Source of the DNA: JAXLWB01 sp046328715 | GTDB taxonomy: Bacteria > Chloroflexota > Anaerolineae > Caldilineales > Caldilineaceae | Direction: 5' to 3' | Length of the DNA: 64,000 nt | Assembly: GCA_046328715.1 (NCBI GenBank) | Contig: JAXLWB010000005.1 | Span: 62,001 to 126,000 of the forward strand | Shown here: positions 51,133 to 59,251 of the stretch, one piece after another | How the letters are laid out: every line of letters begins with the position of its first letter | Position numbering within the stretch: the stretch's first letter is position 1 | The notes under the pieces: model-generated | Databases searched by the model: none | The model's input: the letters and a program-made list of their open reading frames with translations, nothing else | What the model was told of the DNA's origin: nothing | Program-made: the position numbers and the translations under genes

Positions 51133-51948
51133 ATGGAGCGGCAGCTAGAAGAGCTTGTCACTGCGGTGCAGGCAAGCGCCAAATATCGGTCCATTGCGCC
51201 TGAGCTGATCCGCCAACTGGCTGCTCAGGAACTAGCAAAGCGCCGTACGCAGAAAGAGGCCATCAAAGCAACCAAGAACAAGCTGCATCAAATCGCCGGT
51301 GCATACCTGGCGGATCTGCCCGACTACAACGAGTGGAACGCAGCCTTGCGCGCAGCCTGGGCTGCATGTGAGAATCTGCGACCTCTATGTCGAACCTGGC
51401 TGCTGGAACACGCCTCGACCCGTGAACGGGTGTCGTTGCTTGAAGAGTTTTACACGCAGATCTTCAATGGGGTGCCATCTGTTACTTCCATCCTCGACCT
51501 GGCCTGTGGGCTGAATCCATTGACCATACCTTGGATGAACCTGGAGCCAGAGACATGCTATTTCGCTTGCGATATCTATCAAGACCAGGCGGACTTCTTT
51601 CAGCAAGCACTGACCTGGCTGCGGGTGAAGGGAGAAGCCTTTACCTGTAATTTACTGGAAAGTGTACCCACACAAACAGTCGATGTGGCCCTATTGCTGA
51701 AAGCAATTCCATGTCTGGAACAAGCCGACAAGACGATTGCATCACGGCTGATCAGTCAAGTCCAGGCGAAGGTGCTAATTGTCTCGTTTCCGGGCCGTTC
51801 GTTGGGAGGACATTCCCGTGGCATGGCTACCTACTATGAGGCACATTTTACCCAGTTGATGCATGCTTTTCCCTATCGCTACGACAAGATCGAGTTCAAC
51901 AACGAACTTGTTTTTCGAATCTTCAAACATGAGTCCGCCAACCCATAG
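51133..51948 (+). CDS. 16S rRNA (guanine-1405-N7)-methyltransferase homologue (ArmA/Rmt/FmrO family)
   Basis: 271 residues. An N-terminal helical domain with SAKYRSIAPELIRQLAAQE and ATKNKLHQIAGAYL matches the small-subunit-docking domain of Rmt proteins. The SAM-binding Rossmann fold has LDLACGLNPL (121-130), CDIYQDQADFF and LLLKAIPCLEQ, followed by the family-specific SFPGRSLGGHSRGM (about 208-221) and a final ELVFRIFK. These enzymes methylate G1405 in the ribosomal A site and give high resistance to 4,6-disubstituted aminoglycosides. No aminoglycoside biosynthesis gene is near, so a resistance or housekeeping role is open. The stop codon lies 9 bases before the next gene, whose Shine-Dalgarno overlaps it: coupled translation. 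Confidence 0.87.
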   Translation: MERQLEELVTAVQASAKYRSIAPELIRQLAAQELAKRRTQKEAIKATKNKLHQIAGAYLADLPDYNEWNAALRAAWAACENLRPLCRTWLLEHASTRERVSLLEEFYTQIFNGVPSVTSILDLACGLNPLTIPWMNLEPETCYFACDIYQDQADFFQQALTWLRVKGEAFTCNLLESVPTQTVDVALLLKAIPCLEQADKTIASRLISQVQAKVLIVSFPGRSLGGHSRGMATYYEAHFTQLMHAFPYRYDKIEFNNELVFRIFKHESANP

Positions 51949-51957
51949 GAGTACCCC

Positions 51958-52911
51958 ATGATTCTCACGCCTGTCCAACGTATCATCATCGACACCGATC
52001 CCGGTATTGATGACGCTCTAGCGATTCTGCTTGCCCTGGCCTCGCCTGAAGTTCAACTCGAAGCGTTGACTGTTGTCCACGGCAACTGCCCGCTCGATCA
52101 AGGGGGCGTCAACGCCATCGGCATTTTGGAGACAGCAGGCACCAATACCATTCCAGTCGCAGCTGGGGCCACCTTACCCTTGATTCGCACACCCTATACC
52201 GCTGAGGATGTTCACGGATTCACTGGGCTGGGCTATGCCAACCTGCCAGCTACGTCACGTACAACGGTTAAACAACATGCGGTGGATCTCCTGATCGAAC
52301 GGTTGCTGGCCGAGCCCGGCGAGATTACCGTAGTGGCGATTGGCCCGCTAACTAATCTGGCCCTCGCTATTCGTCGTGAACCCCAGGTGACGCGCTCTAT
52401 CCGTCAGTTGGTGATTATGGGCGGCTCAATTCGGGATGGCGGCAATATGTCCGCCGCCGCTGAATTTAACATTTTTGTTGATCCCCATGCGGCGCATATT
52501 GTCTTTCATGCCGGCATTCCAACCACCTTAGTCCCGCTCGATGTGACACGCCGCTGTCGCTTCACCTCGGAACATATTGCCCAGCTTTCGACGATCAACA
52601 GCCCTGTCGCCCGCCTCATTATCGATTCCACACGCTACTATATCGAGAACAATCTCAAAAATGGTGGCGATGGCTCATGTGCGCTGCATGACCCGCTCGC
52701 CTTGGCTGTTGCCTTTGCTCCCGACTTGGTGCGCACTGAAGAACGCTATGTCACGGTGGATCTCTACAGTGAACTATCGCTTGGTGCCACGATTGCCGAT
52801 TTTCGTCTTTATTCGCCTCACAAACCCAACATGAAGGTTGCACTGGATGTTGATGTCGATCGCTTCGTTCAGCTCTTTATCCAGCGCTTGACCGACTTAG
52901 CCAAAAGTTAA
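51958..52911 (+). CDS. Inosine/uridine-preferring nucleoside hydrolase family protein
   Basis: 317 residues. The calcium-binding N-terminal motif DTDPGIDDALA (about 12-22) is intact, with VHGNCPLDQ, TVVAIGPLTNLALA, VIMGGSIRDGGNMSAAAEFN and a late ALHDPLALAVAF. The fold releases free base and ribose from nucleosides; pyrimidine versus purine preference is not readable. An AGGAG box (overlapping the upstream stop codon) lies 5 bases before the ATG. Confidence 0.94.
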   Translation: MILTPVQRIIIDTDPGIDDALAILLALASPEVQLEALTVVHGNCPLDQGGVNAIGILETAGTNTIPVAAGATLPLIRTPYTAEDVHGFTGLGYANLPATSRTTVKQHAVDLLIERLLAEPGEITVVAIGPLTNLALAIRREPQVTRSIRQLVIMGGSIRDGGNMSAAAEFNIFVDPHAAHIVFHAGIPTTLVPLDVTRRCRFTSEHIAQLSTINSPVARLIIDSTRYYIENNLKNGGDGSCALHDPLALAVAFAPDLVRTEERYVTVDLYSELSLGATIADFRLYSPHKPNMKVALDVDVDRFVQLFIQRLTDLAKS

Positions 52912-52954
52912 AGGGAGGCAGAGTCACAACGTAACTCTGCCTCCCTTTAACTTT
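52904..52954 (+). terminator. Terminator overlapping the nucleoside hydrolase stop codon
   Basis: A perfect 21-bp inverted repeat (52904-52924 with 52934-52954, arm AAAGTTAAAGGGAGGCAGAGT) and a 9-nt loop. The left arm contains the TAA of the gene, and the right arm ends in AACTTTG. It closes the methyltransferase/hydrolase unit. Confidence 0.8.
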
Positions 52955-52994
52955 GCTACTTTGCAAACCGCATTTCCCGATTGGTAAGGAGTAA

Positions 52995-53948
52995 ATGGTG
53001 ACTGCACTTCCTGAACGTTTAAATTCGGCTGTGATTGGTGTGGATATCGGCGGCACAAAGATTGCTGCTGGCATTGTGACTCCACTCGGCGAAGCACTCC
53101 ACGTACAGACGACACGCACGCCGAGCAGCCAGGGAGCAGAGGCGATCCTACATGCCGTTGCCGAGGTTGCAAAGCCGATACTTGACTATGCCAAGAGCAC
53201 AGCCTTGAAGATTTCCGCCATGGGTGTAAGCGCGGGTGGACAAATTGATGTTACAACAGGTAGGGTTCATTATGCGACCAATGTGATTACTGGCTGGTCG
53301 GGTGCAGATATTGCGGGAGTTCTTGAGGAGAGGGTATCGCTGCCTGTGACGGTTGACAATGATGGCAACGTCTGGGCCTTGGGTGAGCACCGCTTTGGCG
53401 CAGCTAAGCCCTACCGTGATGTGCTTTGTGTTGCTGTAGGGACAGGCGTGGGTGGTGGACTCATTCTCAACAATAAAGTACATCATGGTAATTCGTATAG
53501 TGCCGGTGATATGTCGCACCTACTAGTGGAGACCAAGAATGGCCGTATCTGTACCTGTGGACAGCTTGGTCACTTGGAGGCCTATGCTGCAGGTCCGGCA
53601 ATGGCACGATATTACAGCGAAATGGCTGGCCTGGCGACACCTTGTGAGTTACCTGTGGTGGCTGAGAAGGCAGCTGCGGGCGATACCTTAGCGCGTAGTG
53701 CAATCGAAGAGGGAGCGAGGGTGCTGGGACGGACGCTGATTGGAGTATTGAACCTGATTGACCCACAGGCATTAGTGATCGGCGGAGGCGTAATTCAGCT
53801 CGGCGATGTGTGGTGGGAACCGTTGGTGGAAGAAGTTCGTCGCAATCCCATCCCCAGTGTGGCGCAGATTCCAGTGCATCGGGCTTCCTTGGGACAGTTT
53901 TCTGCGGTGATTGGGGCAGGTGCGCTTGCGTATAGTCAGCTAGAATGA
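52995..53948 (+). CDS. ROK family sugar kinase (glucokinase/amino-sugar kinase type)
   Basis: 317 residues. ATP site GVDIGGTKIAAGIV (about 15-28), catalytic Asp in VDNDGNVWALGEH, the GTGVGGGLIL motif and the ROK zinc loop, which here reads CTCGQLGHLEA. The third Cys of canonical C-x-C-G-x-x-G-C-x-E is replaced by His, which could still bind zinc. The substrate (glucose, ManNAc, GlcNAc or fructose) is not clear. A TAAGGAG box lies just before the start, with a GTG one codon later as a better-spaced alternative. Confidence 0.9.
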   Translation: MVTALPERLNSAVIGVDIGGTKIAAGIVTPLGEALHVQTTRTPSSQGAEAILHAVAEVAKPILDYAKSTALKISAMGVSAGGQIDVTTGRVHYATNVITGWSGADIAGVLEERVSLPVTVDNDGNVWALGEHRFGAAKPYRDVLCVAVGTGVGGGLILNNKVHHGNSYSAGDMSHLLVETKNGRICTCGQLGHLEAYAAGPAMARYYSEMAGLATPCELPVVAEKAAAGDTLARSAIEEGARVLGRTLIGVLNLIDPQALVIGGGVIQLGDVWWEPLVEEVRRNPIPSVAQIPVHRASLGQFSAVIGAGALAYSQLE

Positions 53949-53997
53949 AATAGCATATAGGGTTAGTAGTTGTCAGTTTACTGTAATTTTTGACTGG

Positions 53998-54026
53998 TTG
54001 ACAATAGCGTAAATCAATACTATAGT
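53998..54026 (+). promoter_or_regulatory. Strong sigma70-type promoter of 85-aa copy C
   Basis: Consensus TTGACA (53998-54003), a 17-base spacer and TATAGT (54021-54026). Predicted start near 54033; the leader of about 110 bases contains two related AT-rich pieces (TTTACAGTAAG and, further upstream, TTTACTGTAA). Confidence 0.6.
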
Positions 54027-54142
54027 TTTCGATAGTAGCTTACAGATCGTTGTAATTTACAGTAAGTTTATTGTAATGTTTATCTGGCAGTTACCACATC
54101 CTTATTGATTCATTATTTCGTCTAGCAGAATTGAGGATCGCC

Positions 54143-54400
54143 ATGAACACACCACAACATTTATCCTCCCAGCTAGCTGATCGAGATGCACAGGTGCAAC
54201 GTGGATTGCGTGCATATCAATCACTAGAGTACGACCCGGCAACCACTGTCCTTTCCATCGTGACTGAAAACCTGGCACCTAGCCGCATCAACGAGGCCCT
54301 AGAAGAAGTGGCCCGTAAGCGAGGTGGCAAGTCGGCACAGCGTATGGATCAGAGCGACGATAATCTACCGATTGATCTGCTGCGTCGCTTGCCCTCTTAA
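54143..54400 (+). CDS. 85-aa protein of unknown function, copy C
   Basis: Third member of the small family also found at 2482-2739 and 3566-3823, again exactly 85 residues. Gln-Val at 17-18, YQSLEYDP at 25-32, then VLSIVTENLAP, in perfect register with the other two. Its C-terminal half diverges (KRGGKSAQRMDQSDD, then LLRRLPS). The ATG has an AGGA box 6 bases upstream; a TTG at 54131 is open but would break the length match. It stands alone, with its own promoter and terminator, between a ROK kinase and a multidrug exporter. Confidence 0.72.
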   Translation: MNTPQHLSSQLADRDAQVQRGLRAYQSLEYDPATTVLSIVTENLAPSRINEALEEVARKRGGKSAQRMDQSDDNLPIDLLRRLPS

Positions 54401-54508
54401 AGACAAACACTATCCACACCCATCAAGTGCAAACCTCGATTATATCCTGATGCACTGAACAATCACCACGAACTCGTCCGAACTGAGTTCTCCTTCATGC
54501 AATATGCG

Positions 54509-54562
54509 TTTGGTACAACTAGCATGCCGACAATTGGCTTTAACAACCCTAGTTGTACCAAA
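54509..54562. terminator. Convergent terminator between copy C and the ABC exporter
   Basis: A perfect 14-bp inverted repeat (TTTGGTACAACTAG, 54509-54522, with 54549-54562) and a 26-nt loop, placed between two genes that face each other. Confidence 0.6.
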
Positions 54563-54584
54563 CTGCAAGAATCCTGAACTTCTA

Positions 54585-56555
54585 TTATACAGGCGTCGCC
54601 ACCAGCGATTTGTGACCGTTTGTAGTAAAGGTTGGTGTCTGTGCCGCCACTTCCTCTTGACGCTGGAACTGGCTCATATACAGGTTGTAGTAAAAGCCTT
54701 GCTTTTCCAGTAACTCTTCGTGTGTGCCTCGCTCGACGATTTCACCTTTCACCAGTACCAGAACCTGATTGGCGTTACGAATCGTGCTTAGACGGTGGGC
54801 AATCACAAAGCTTGTCCGATTGGCTAGCAATTGTTCCAACGCAGCCTGGATCTGGCGCTCGGTACGGGTATCAACACTGCTCGTTGCTTCGTCCAAAATG
54901 AGAATGTTTGGATTCGAAAGCGCTGCTCGTGCAATCGCAAGCAACTGGCGCTGACCCTGACTCAAGCCACTGCCACGCTCGCCTAACACGGTCGCATAGC
55001 CATCGGGCAATTTCTGGATGAAGTCATCGGCGCGGGCCAGTTTGGCGGCGGCGATCACCTCTTCGTCGCTTGCTTCGGGGCGACCAAAACGTATGTTATT
55101 GGTGACGGTGTCGCTAAAGAGATAGGTGTCCTGTAAGACGATCCCAATCTGCTTGCGCAACGATTGCAGTGTGACATCACGCACATCAATGCCGTCGATC
55201 ATGACTTTGCCGGTTGTCGTGTTGTAGAACCTGGGGATTAGGTTGACCAGTGTGGTCTTGCCTGCTCCGGTAGGTCCGACCAAGGCAATTGTCTCACCCT
55301 GTTTTGCTTCCAGGTTGATGTTTTTGAGCACTGGCTCCCCTGTATTGTACTCAGCACCGACATCTTCAAAGCGCACGTGCCCCTGAATGGCAGGCATTGG
55401 TTTGGCTGCGGGGGCGTTGGTAATGTCGGATACTTCATCCAGTAGGTCAAAGATCCGCTCTGCTGCAGCAATCGCACTCTGGATGTTGGCCCATAGAATG
55501 CTGACCTGGGCAATTGGTTGGTTGAAACGTTGCACATAGCCCAGGTAGGTGATAAGTAGACCCAAAGTCACTGCCTGGCCGCCAAGCGACTGACCACGGA
55601 GCAGATAGATTCCACCGATGCCAGCGACAATTGCAATCGCCACAAAGCCCAACGCTTCAAGTGCAGGAGCAAGCGCTGACGTGTACGACACAGCGCGGAT
55701 ATTCGCATCCCGATTGGCCGCATTGCTCTGGCGAAATGACTCGATATTCGTATTCTCACGGCTAAAGGCTTGTACTTCGCGCACGCTGGAGATGTTTTCT
55801 TGTAGCTCGGCATTGACGTTTCCGATCTCTTTTCGCGTGCGTCGGAAGGCACGTCGTGCTTGGTTGCTAAACCAGATCGTCACCACTAACATCAGTGGCA
55901 TCACTGCCAAGCTGATCAAACCAAAAACAAAATTTCTGGTCAGCATATTCCAGGCAATCCAGAAGAGCAGAATCACGCTGCTAAAGACCTGGACCAAAGC
56001 AAAACCAATTGTTTGCTGGATCGTGCTAATATCATTGGTGATGCGGCTCATCAGATCGCCACTTTCATGGCGACTGTAGAAACCAAGCGACAAACGTTGC
56101 AAATGCTGGAAAAGCTCGATCTGGAGCTCGCGCAACACATGTTGCCCTGTCCAACTCATGCTGAAGAACATCAATCCAGCACAAACTGAACCCAGCAAAT
56201 AGAGCCCAATCAACACTACTACCACTTTGGTCAAGCCACTCACTTGATCCGCTGCGGTTGGATTTTCTGGCAGTTGACCTAAGGTGCAGCTCTTTTCAGT
56301 TGGTTGCGCCGGGGCAGCGGCTCCGGGCAACTGAAATTGTGCCGAAACTGCTGGTGTCAGATAACAGTCGACTGTTTCGCCCAGGAGTTGCGGCGAAAGC
56401 ACCTGCGCATAGGCATTGATTAGCAAGAGCACAAGTGTGCCAACCAAAACCCAGCCATAGGGACGGAAATACTTAACCAGCCTGCCTAATGTTAAACGGA
56501 CGCTACGCGCTGAGCGCGTCTCCTCTTGCAGCATCCGTGACGGTCCACCCATCAT
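54585..56555 (-). CDS. ABC exporter half, subunit with catalytic Glu (heterodimeric multidrug type)
   Basis: 656 residues: six membrane segments with an unusually long first extracellular loop (about residues 60-110), then a nucleotide-binding domain. Walker A GPTGAGKTT, signature variant LSQGQ, Walker B LILDEATSSVD with the catalytic Glu. Its partner encoded 18 bases upstream has the opposite arrangement (canonical signature, Asp instead of Glu). This is the TM287/288-like and BmrCD-like asymmetric exporter pattern, with one functional and one degenerate ATP site. Likely drug or lipid export. An AAAGGAAAGGG box precedes the start. Confidence 0.93.
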   Translation of the reverse strand: MMGGPSRMLQEETRSARSVRLTLGRLVKYFRPYGWVLVGTLVLLLINAYAQVLSPQLLGETVDCYLTPAVSAQFQLPGAAAPAQPTEKSCTLGQLPENPTAADQVSGLTKVVVVLIGLYLLGSVCAGLMFFSMSWTGQHVLRELQIELFQHLQRLSLGFYSRHESGDLMSRITNDISTIQQTIGFALVQVFSSVILLFWIAWNMLTRNFVFGLISLAVMPLMLVVTIWFSNQARRAFRRTRKEIGNVNAELQENISSVREVQAFSRENTNIESFRQSNAANRDANIRAVSYTSALAPALEALGFVAIAIVAGIGGIYLLRGQSLGGQAVTLGLLITYLGYVQRFNQPIAQVSILWANIQSAIAAAERIFDLLDEVSDITNAPAAKPMPAIQGHVRFEDVGAEYNTGEPVLKNINLEAKQGETIALVGPTGAGKTTLVNLIPRFYNTTTGKVMIDGIDVRDVTLQSLRKQIGIVLQDTYLFSDTVTNNIRFGRPEASDEEVIAAAKLARADDFIQKLPDGYATVLGERGSGLSQGQRQLLAIARAALSNPNILILDEATSSVDTRTERQIQAALEQLLANRTSFVIAHRLSTIRNANQVLVLVKGEIVERGTHEELLEKQGFYYNLYMSQFQRQEEVAAQTPTFTTNGHKSLVATPV

Positions 56556-56573
56556 AATCGGTACCCTTTCCTT

Positions 56574-58484
56574 TTAAGCCTCTACCTCTTCATGTGCATC
56601 TTCGACCAACTGACTGCGATAAATCTCGGTGTAGAGCTCACTCGACTCCATTAAGTCGGCGTGGCGACCAGTAGCCACAATGCGTCCCTTTTCAAGCACG
56701 ATGATCTTATCCGCATTGAGCACCGTACTGATACGCTGCGCAATGACGAAACTCGTGCGACCTTTCATTAGGTAGTCGAGTGCCCGTTGAATTTGTACTT
56801 CAGTTGCCACATCCACGCTGCTCGTTGAATCGTCGAGAATGAGGATGTGTGGATCGAGCAGGAGGGCACGCGCAATGGCAATACGCTGCTTTTGACCGCC
56901 GCTCAAGGTCGTACCTCGCTCACCGACCGAGGTTGCATAACCATCGGGGAAGCTCATGATAAAGTCATGGGCCGCCGCAGCCTTTGCCGCCGCAATCACT
57001 TGCTCATCCGTGGCATCGGGTCGACCGAAGGCAATGTTGTCGCGAATCGTACCAGAAAAGAGATTGGTTTCTTGCAGCACGATACCGATCTGGCGGCGCA
57101 ACGATTCAATGGTGACCGAACGAATATCATGGCCATCCACAGTTACTTTGCCAGTGCTGACATCATAGAAGCGAGGAATCAGGTTGATGATGCTGCTCTT
57201 GCCACTGCCTGTCGCGCCCAAGATGGCAACGGTTTCGCCCGGTTCAGCGACAAAATTGACATTGCTGATCACCGGCTCGCCGCTATCGAAGTATTTGAAG
57301 GTCACATTTTCAAAGGCAACTCGGCCAGTGACAGGCGGCAACGCTGTTGCATTCGGTGAGTCGGTGACATCGTTCTTGGCATCCAGAATCTCGAAGATGC
57401 GGTTGGCGCTGGCTCCAGCCTGGCTCATCTGGCTGATGATAAAGCCCAGTTGTCCCAATGGGAAAAAGACGTAAATCAGATACAGGCTGAACTTCTGCCA
57501 TTCGCCGATGGTGAGTTGTCCTTGGATGATCTGTTTGCCACCCCAATAGAGGACTGCCACCTGACCCAGATTCGCCATCAAAAAGATCAGTGGAAAGAGA
57601 AAGGTAAAGATTCGTGAAACCTTGATTTGCTGGTCCATCAGGTCATTGGCGGAGGCTTTGAAGCGCACCAATTGTTCCGGCTCGCGCGCAAAGGCTTGTA
57701 CGACCTTGATGCCGGCCAAATTCTCCTGCAGAATGGTGTTAAGCGCCGAGAGCTTACGTTGTACAATACCAAAGAGTGGTTGTGTGACACGACCAAACAC
57801 CATAAAGATCACCAACGCAAGCGGTAGAATGGCGATCACGGTCAAGGTTAGGCTCCAATTGGTTGCAAAAAGCAGCGCCAACGAGCTCACCAGCAGGACC
57901 AATGCCTGCACTGACATCAACAAACCCTGGCCAACGAACAATCGCAGCTTTTCCACATCATCCGTAGCGCGAATCATAAGCTGACCCGTACGGTTGCGGT
58001 CATGATAGCTAAAGGATAGGCGCTGGATCTTGGCAAATAGCTCGTTACGCAGGTCAAAGGCGATGTTCTGGCTAACGCTTTCCCCCAAAAAGGCTTGCGA
58101 AAAGGAAAAAAGCCCACGTGCCACGGCAAAGACAATGATCAGCACAAGCGCCCAATAGATCGCCGATTCGGGGTTTGTTCTGGCACTCTCCAATTGCTCT
58201 TGCGTCATGCCGACCTTGGCCAGAACGTTCGGCAACATCGCTGCCGGTACATTGGTCAACTTGCTGGCAATCATACCGCGTGTCACTGCATCGATGATGT
58301 TCTGAACCAGTTGCGGCACCATCAATTGTGCACCGGTGCTGATCAGGAGGGAAAGATACGCAAGCGATGCTAATTTACGAGAGCGCCCCAAATAGCCAAT
58401 GGCTCGACCGAGTTGACTCGGCTGCCTTCCTTCTCGTTGTTGTCGCCGTGCAGCCCACGGCGAGGCAGAACTTTGTGCTGCCAT
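56574..58484 (-). CDS. ABC exporter half, subunit with degenerate catalytic residue
   Basis: 636 residues: six membrane segments and a nucleotide-binding domain with Walker A GATGSGKSS, signature LSGGQKQRI and Walker B LILDDSTSSVD, where Asp replaces the catalytic Glu. Hydrolysis would therefore occur only at the site formed with the partner's Glu. The start is set at MAAQSS (58484), where GGGGAGG lies 5 bases upstream; a GTG two codons earlier is too close to that box. It sits 44 bases after the MarR-type regulator gene, which probably controls both halves. Confidence 0.93.
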   Translation of the reverse strand: MAAQSSASPWAARRQQREGRQPSQLGRAIGYLGRSRKLASLAYLSLLISTGAQLMVPQLVQNIIDAVTRGMIASKLTNVPAAMLPNVLAKVGMTQEQLESARTNPESAIYWALVLIIVFAVARGLFSFSQAFLGESVSQNIAFDLRNELFAKIQRLSFSYHDRNRTGQLMIRATDDVEKLRLFVGQGLLMSVQALVLLVSSLALLFATNWSLTLTVIAILPLALVIFMVFGRVTQPLFGIVQRKLSALNTILQENLAGIKVVQAFAREPEQLVRFKASANDLMDQQIKVSRIFTFLFPLIFLMANLGQVAVLYWGGKQIIQGQLTIGEWQKFSLYLIYVFFPLGQLGFIISQMSQAGASANRIFEILDAKNDVTDSPNATALPPVTGRVAFENVTFKYFDSGEPVISNVNFVAEPGETVAILGATGSGKSSIINLIPRFYDVSTGKVTVDGHDIRSVTIESLRRQIGIVLQETNLFSGTIRDNIAFGRPDATDEQVIAAAKAAAAHDFIMSFPDGYATSVGERGTTLSGGQKQRIAIARALLLDPHILILDDSTSSVDVATEVQIQRALDYLMKGRTSFVIAQRISTVLNADKIIVLEKGRIVATGRHADLMESSELYTEIYRSQLVEDAHEEVEA

Positions 58485-58508
58485 ATACACCTCCCCTTTT
58501 ATTCTTGT

Positions 58509-58550
58509 CAGTAGGACAGTAAAATGCTCTACTGACTCACAGTCCTACTG
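58509..58550. repeat. Palindromic repeat at the end of the regulator gene
   Basis: CAGTAGGAC (58509-58517) and GTCCTACTG (58542-58550) form a 9-bp stem. The sequence shares GTAGGACAGTAAA and ACTGACTCAC-x-GTCCTAC with the palindrome at 49241-49287, so it appears to be a dispersed element. It overlaps the last codons of the MarR-type gene. Confidence 0.5.
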
Positions 58551-59095
58551 TCCACTGTCTCACTACCCCCGCCGCAGTGAACGCGAATGGATCGATGGAG
58601 CTTCATTAGAAGTCGATGCAATGTGTTCACTTCCTCTTCATTCAACGCACTGGTTAAATTGTTCAAAAAAGCAATGTGCACAGGCATTGATTCTCGCATG
58701 AGCGAGCGTCCTTCTTCACTAAGGCGAATCCGAAACTGACGTCGATCAGTCTGATCTAACGTTCGCTCTATTAGCCCCTGCTCTTCAAGCGAACGCAAAA
58801 GCGAGCTAATGGTGTTCTTGCTGACATGCTGCGCTTCAGAGAGGTGTGTGGGGCTGACATCCAGATTGCCTTGCTGCTCTTCGACCAGCAATCTTAGTAA
58901 CAACCGCCACCGCTGCTCGCTGATGCGTTCATTGCGCAGACGTTCACTGCTACTTGTTTCATAGGCATTGGCACACATGCGCACCAAGCGCAAAAGTTCC
59001 AGGCCATGAAAGTCCTGCACACCTATGTCAGCTAAAAACTGCTTGAATTTTTCACCAGTTACCTGCTGATGACCAGTTCCAGAAACAATCGTCAT
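58529..59095 (-). CDS. MarR-family transcriptional regulator
   Basis: About 188 residues with a winged helix-turn-helix: RWRLLLRLLVEEQQG, then VSPTHLSEAQHVSKNTISSL (recognition helix), LEEQGLIERTLDQTDRRQF and IRLSEEGRSLM, the typical D-x-R-x wing. It likely represses the downstream exporter pair and releases on ligand binding. The start is placed at MTIVSGTG (59095), because a near-consensus promoter ends 8 bases before it; the open frame extends to 59206. The C-terminal residues (ETVDSRTVSQ) are encoded by the dispersed palindrome, an apparent late extension of the gene. Confidence 0.88.
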   Translation of the reverse strand: MTIVSGTGHQQVTGEKFKQFLADIGVQDFHGLELLRLVRMCANAYETSSSERLRNERISEQRWRLLLRLLVEEQQGNLDVSPTHLSEAQHVSKNTISSLLRSLEEQGLIERTLDQTDRRQFRIRLSEEGRSLMRESMPVHIAFLNNLTSALNEEEVNTLHRLLMKLHRSIRVHCGGGSETVDSRTVSQ

Positions 59096-59102
59096 AGATA
59101 GA

Positions 59103-59131
59103 ATTATACGACGCCGTACTAATTTTGCCAA
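59103..59131 (-). promoter_or_regulatory. Near-consensus promoter of the regulator/exporter operon
   Basis: On the minus strand TTGGCA (59131-59126), a 17-base spacer and TATAAT (59108-59103). The A of the predicted ATG is 8 bases after the -10 box, so transcription should start at or within a base or two of the start codon: a leaderless mRNA. Confidence 0.65.
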
Positions 59132-59251
59132 ATGAAAAACGTCTGGTGATGAATAAGATAGCACTATGGTTTTGGATACAGGCATGTGGTACAATGAGAT
59201 TATCACTCATTTTCAATAACCGTCTCTCGAATCCTACAGGGAGGACTCTTC

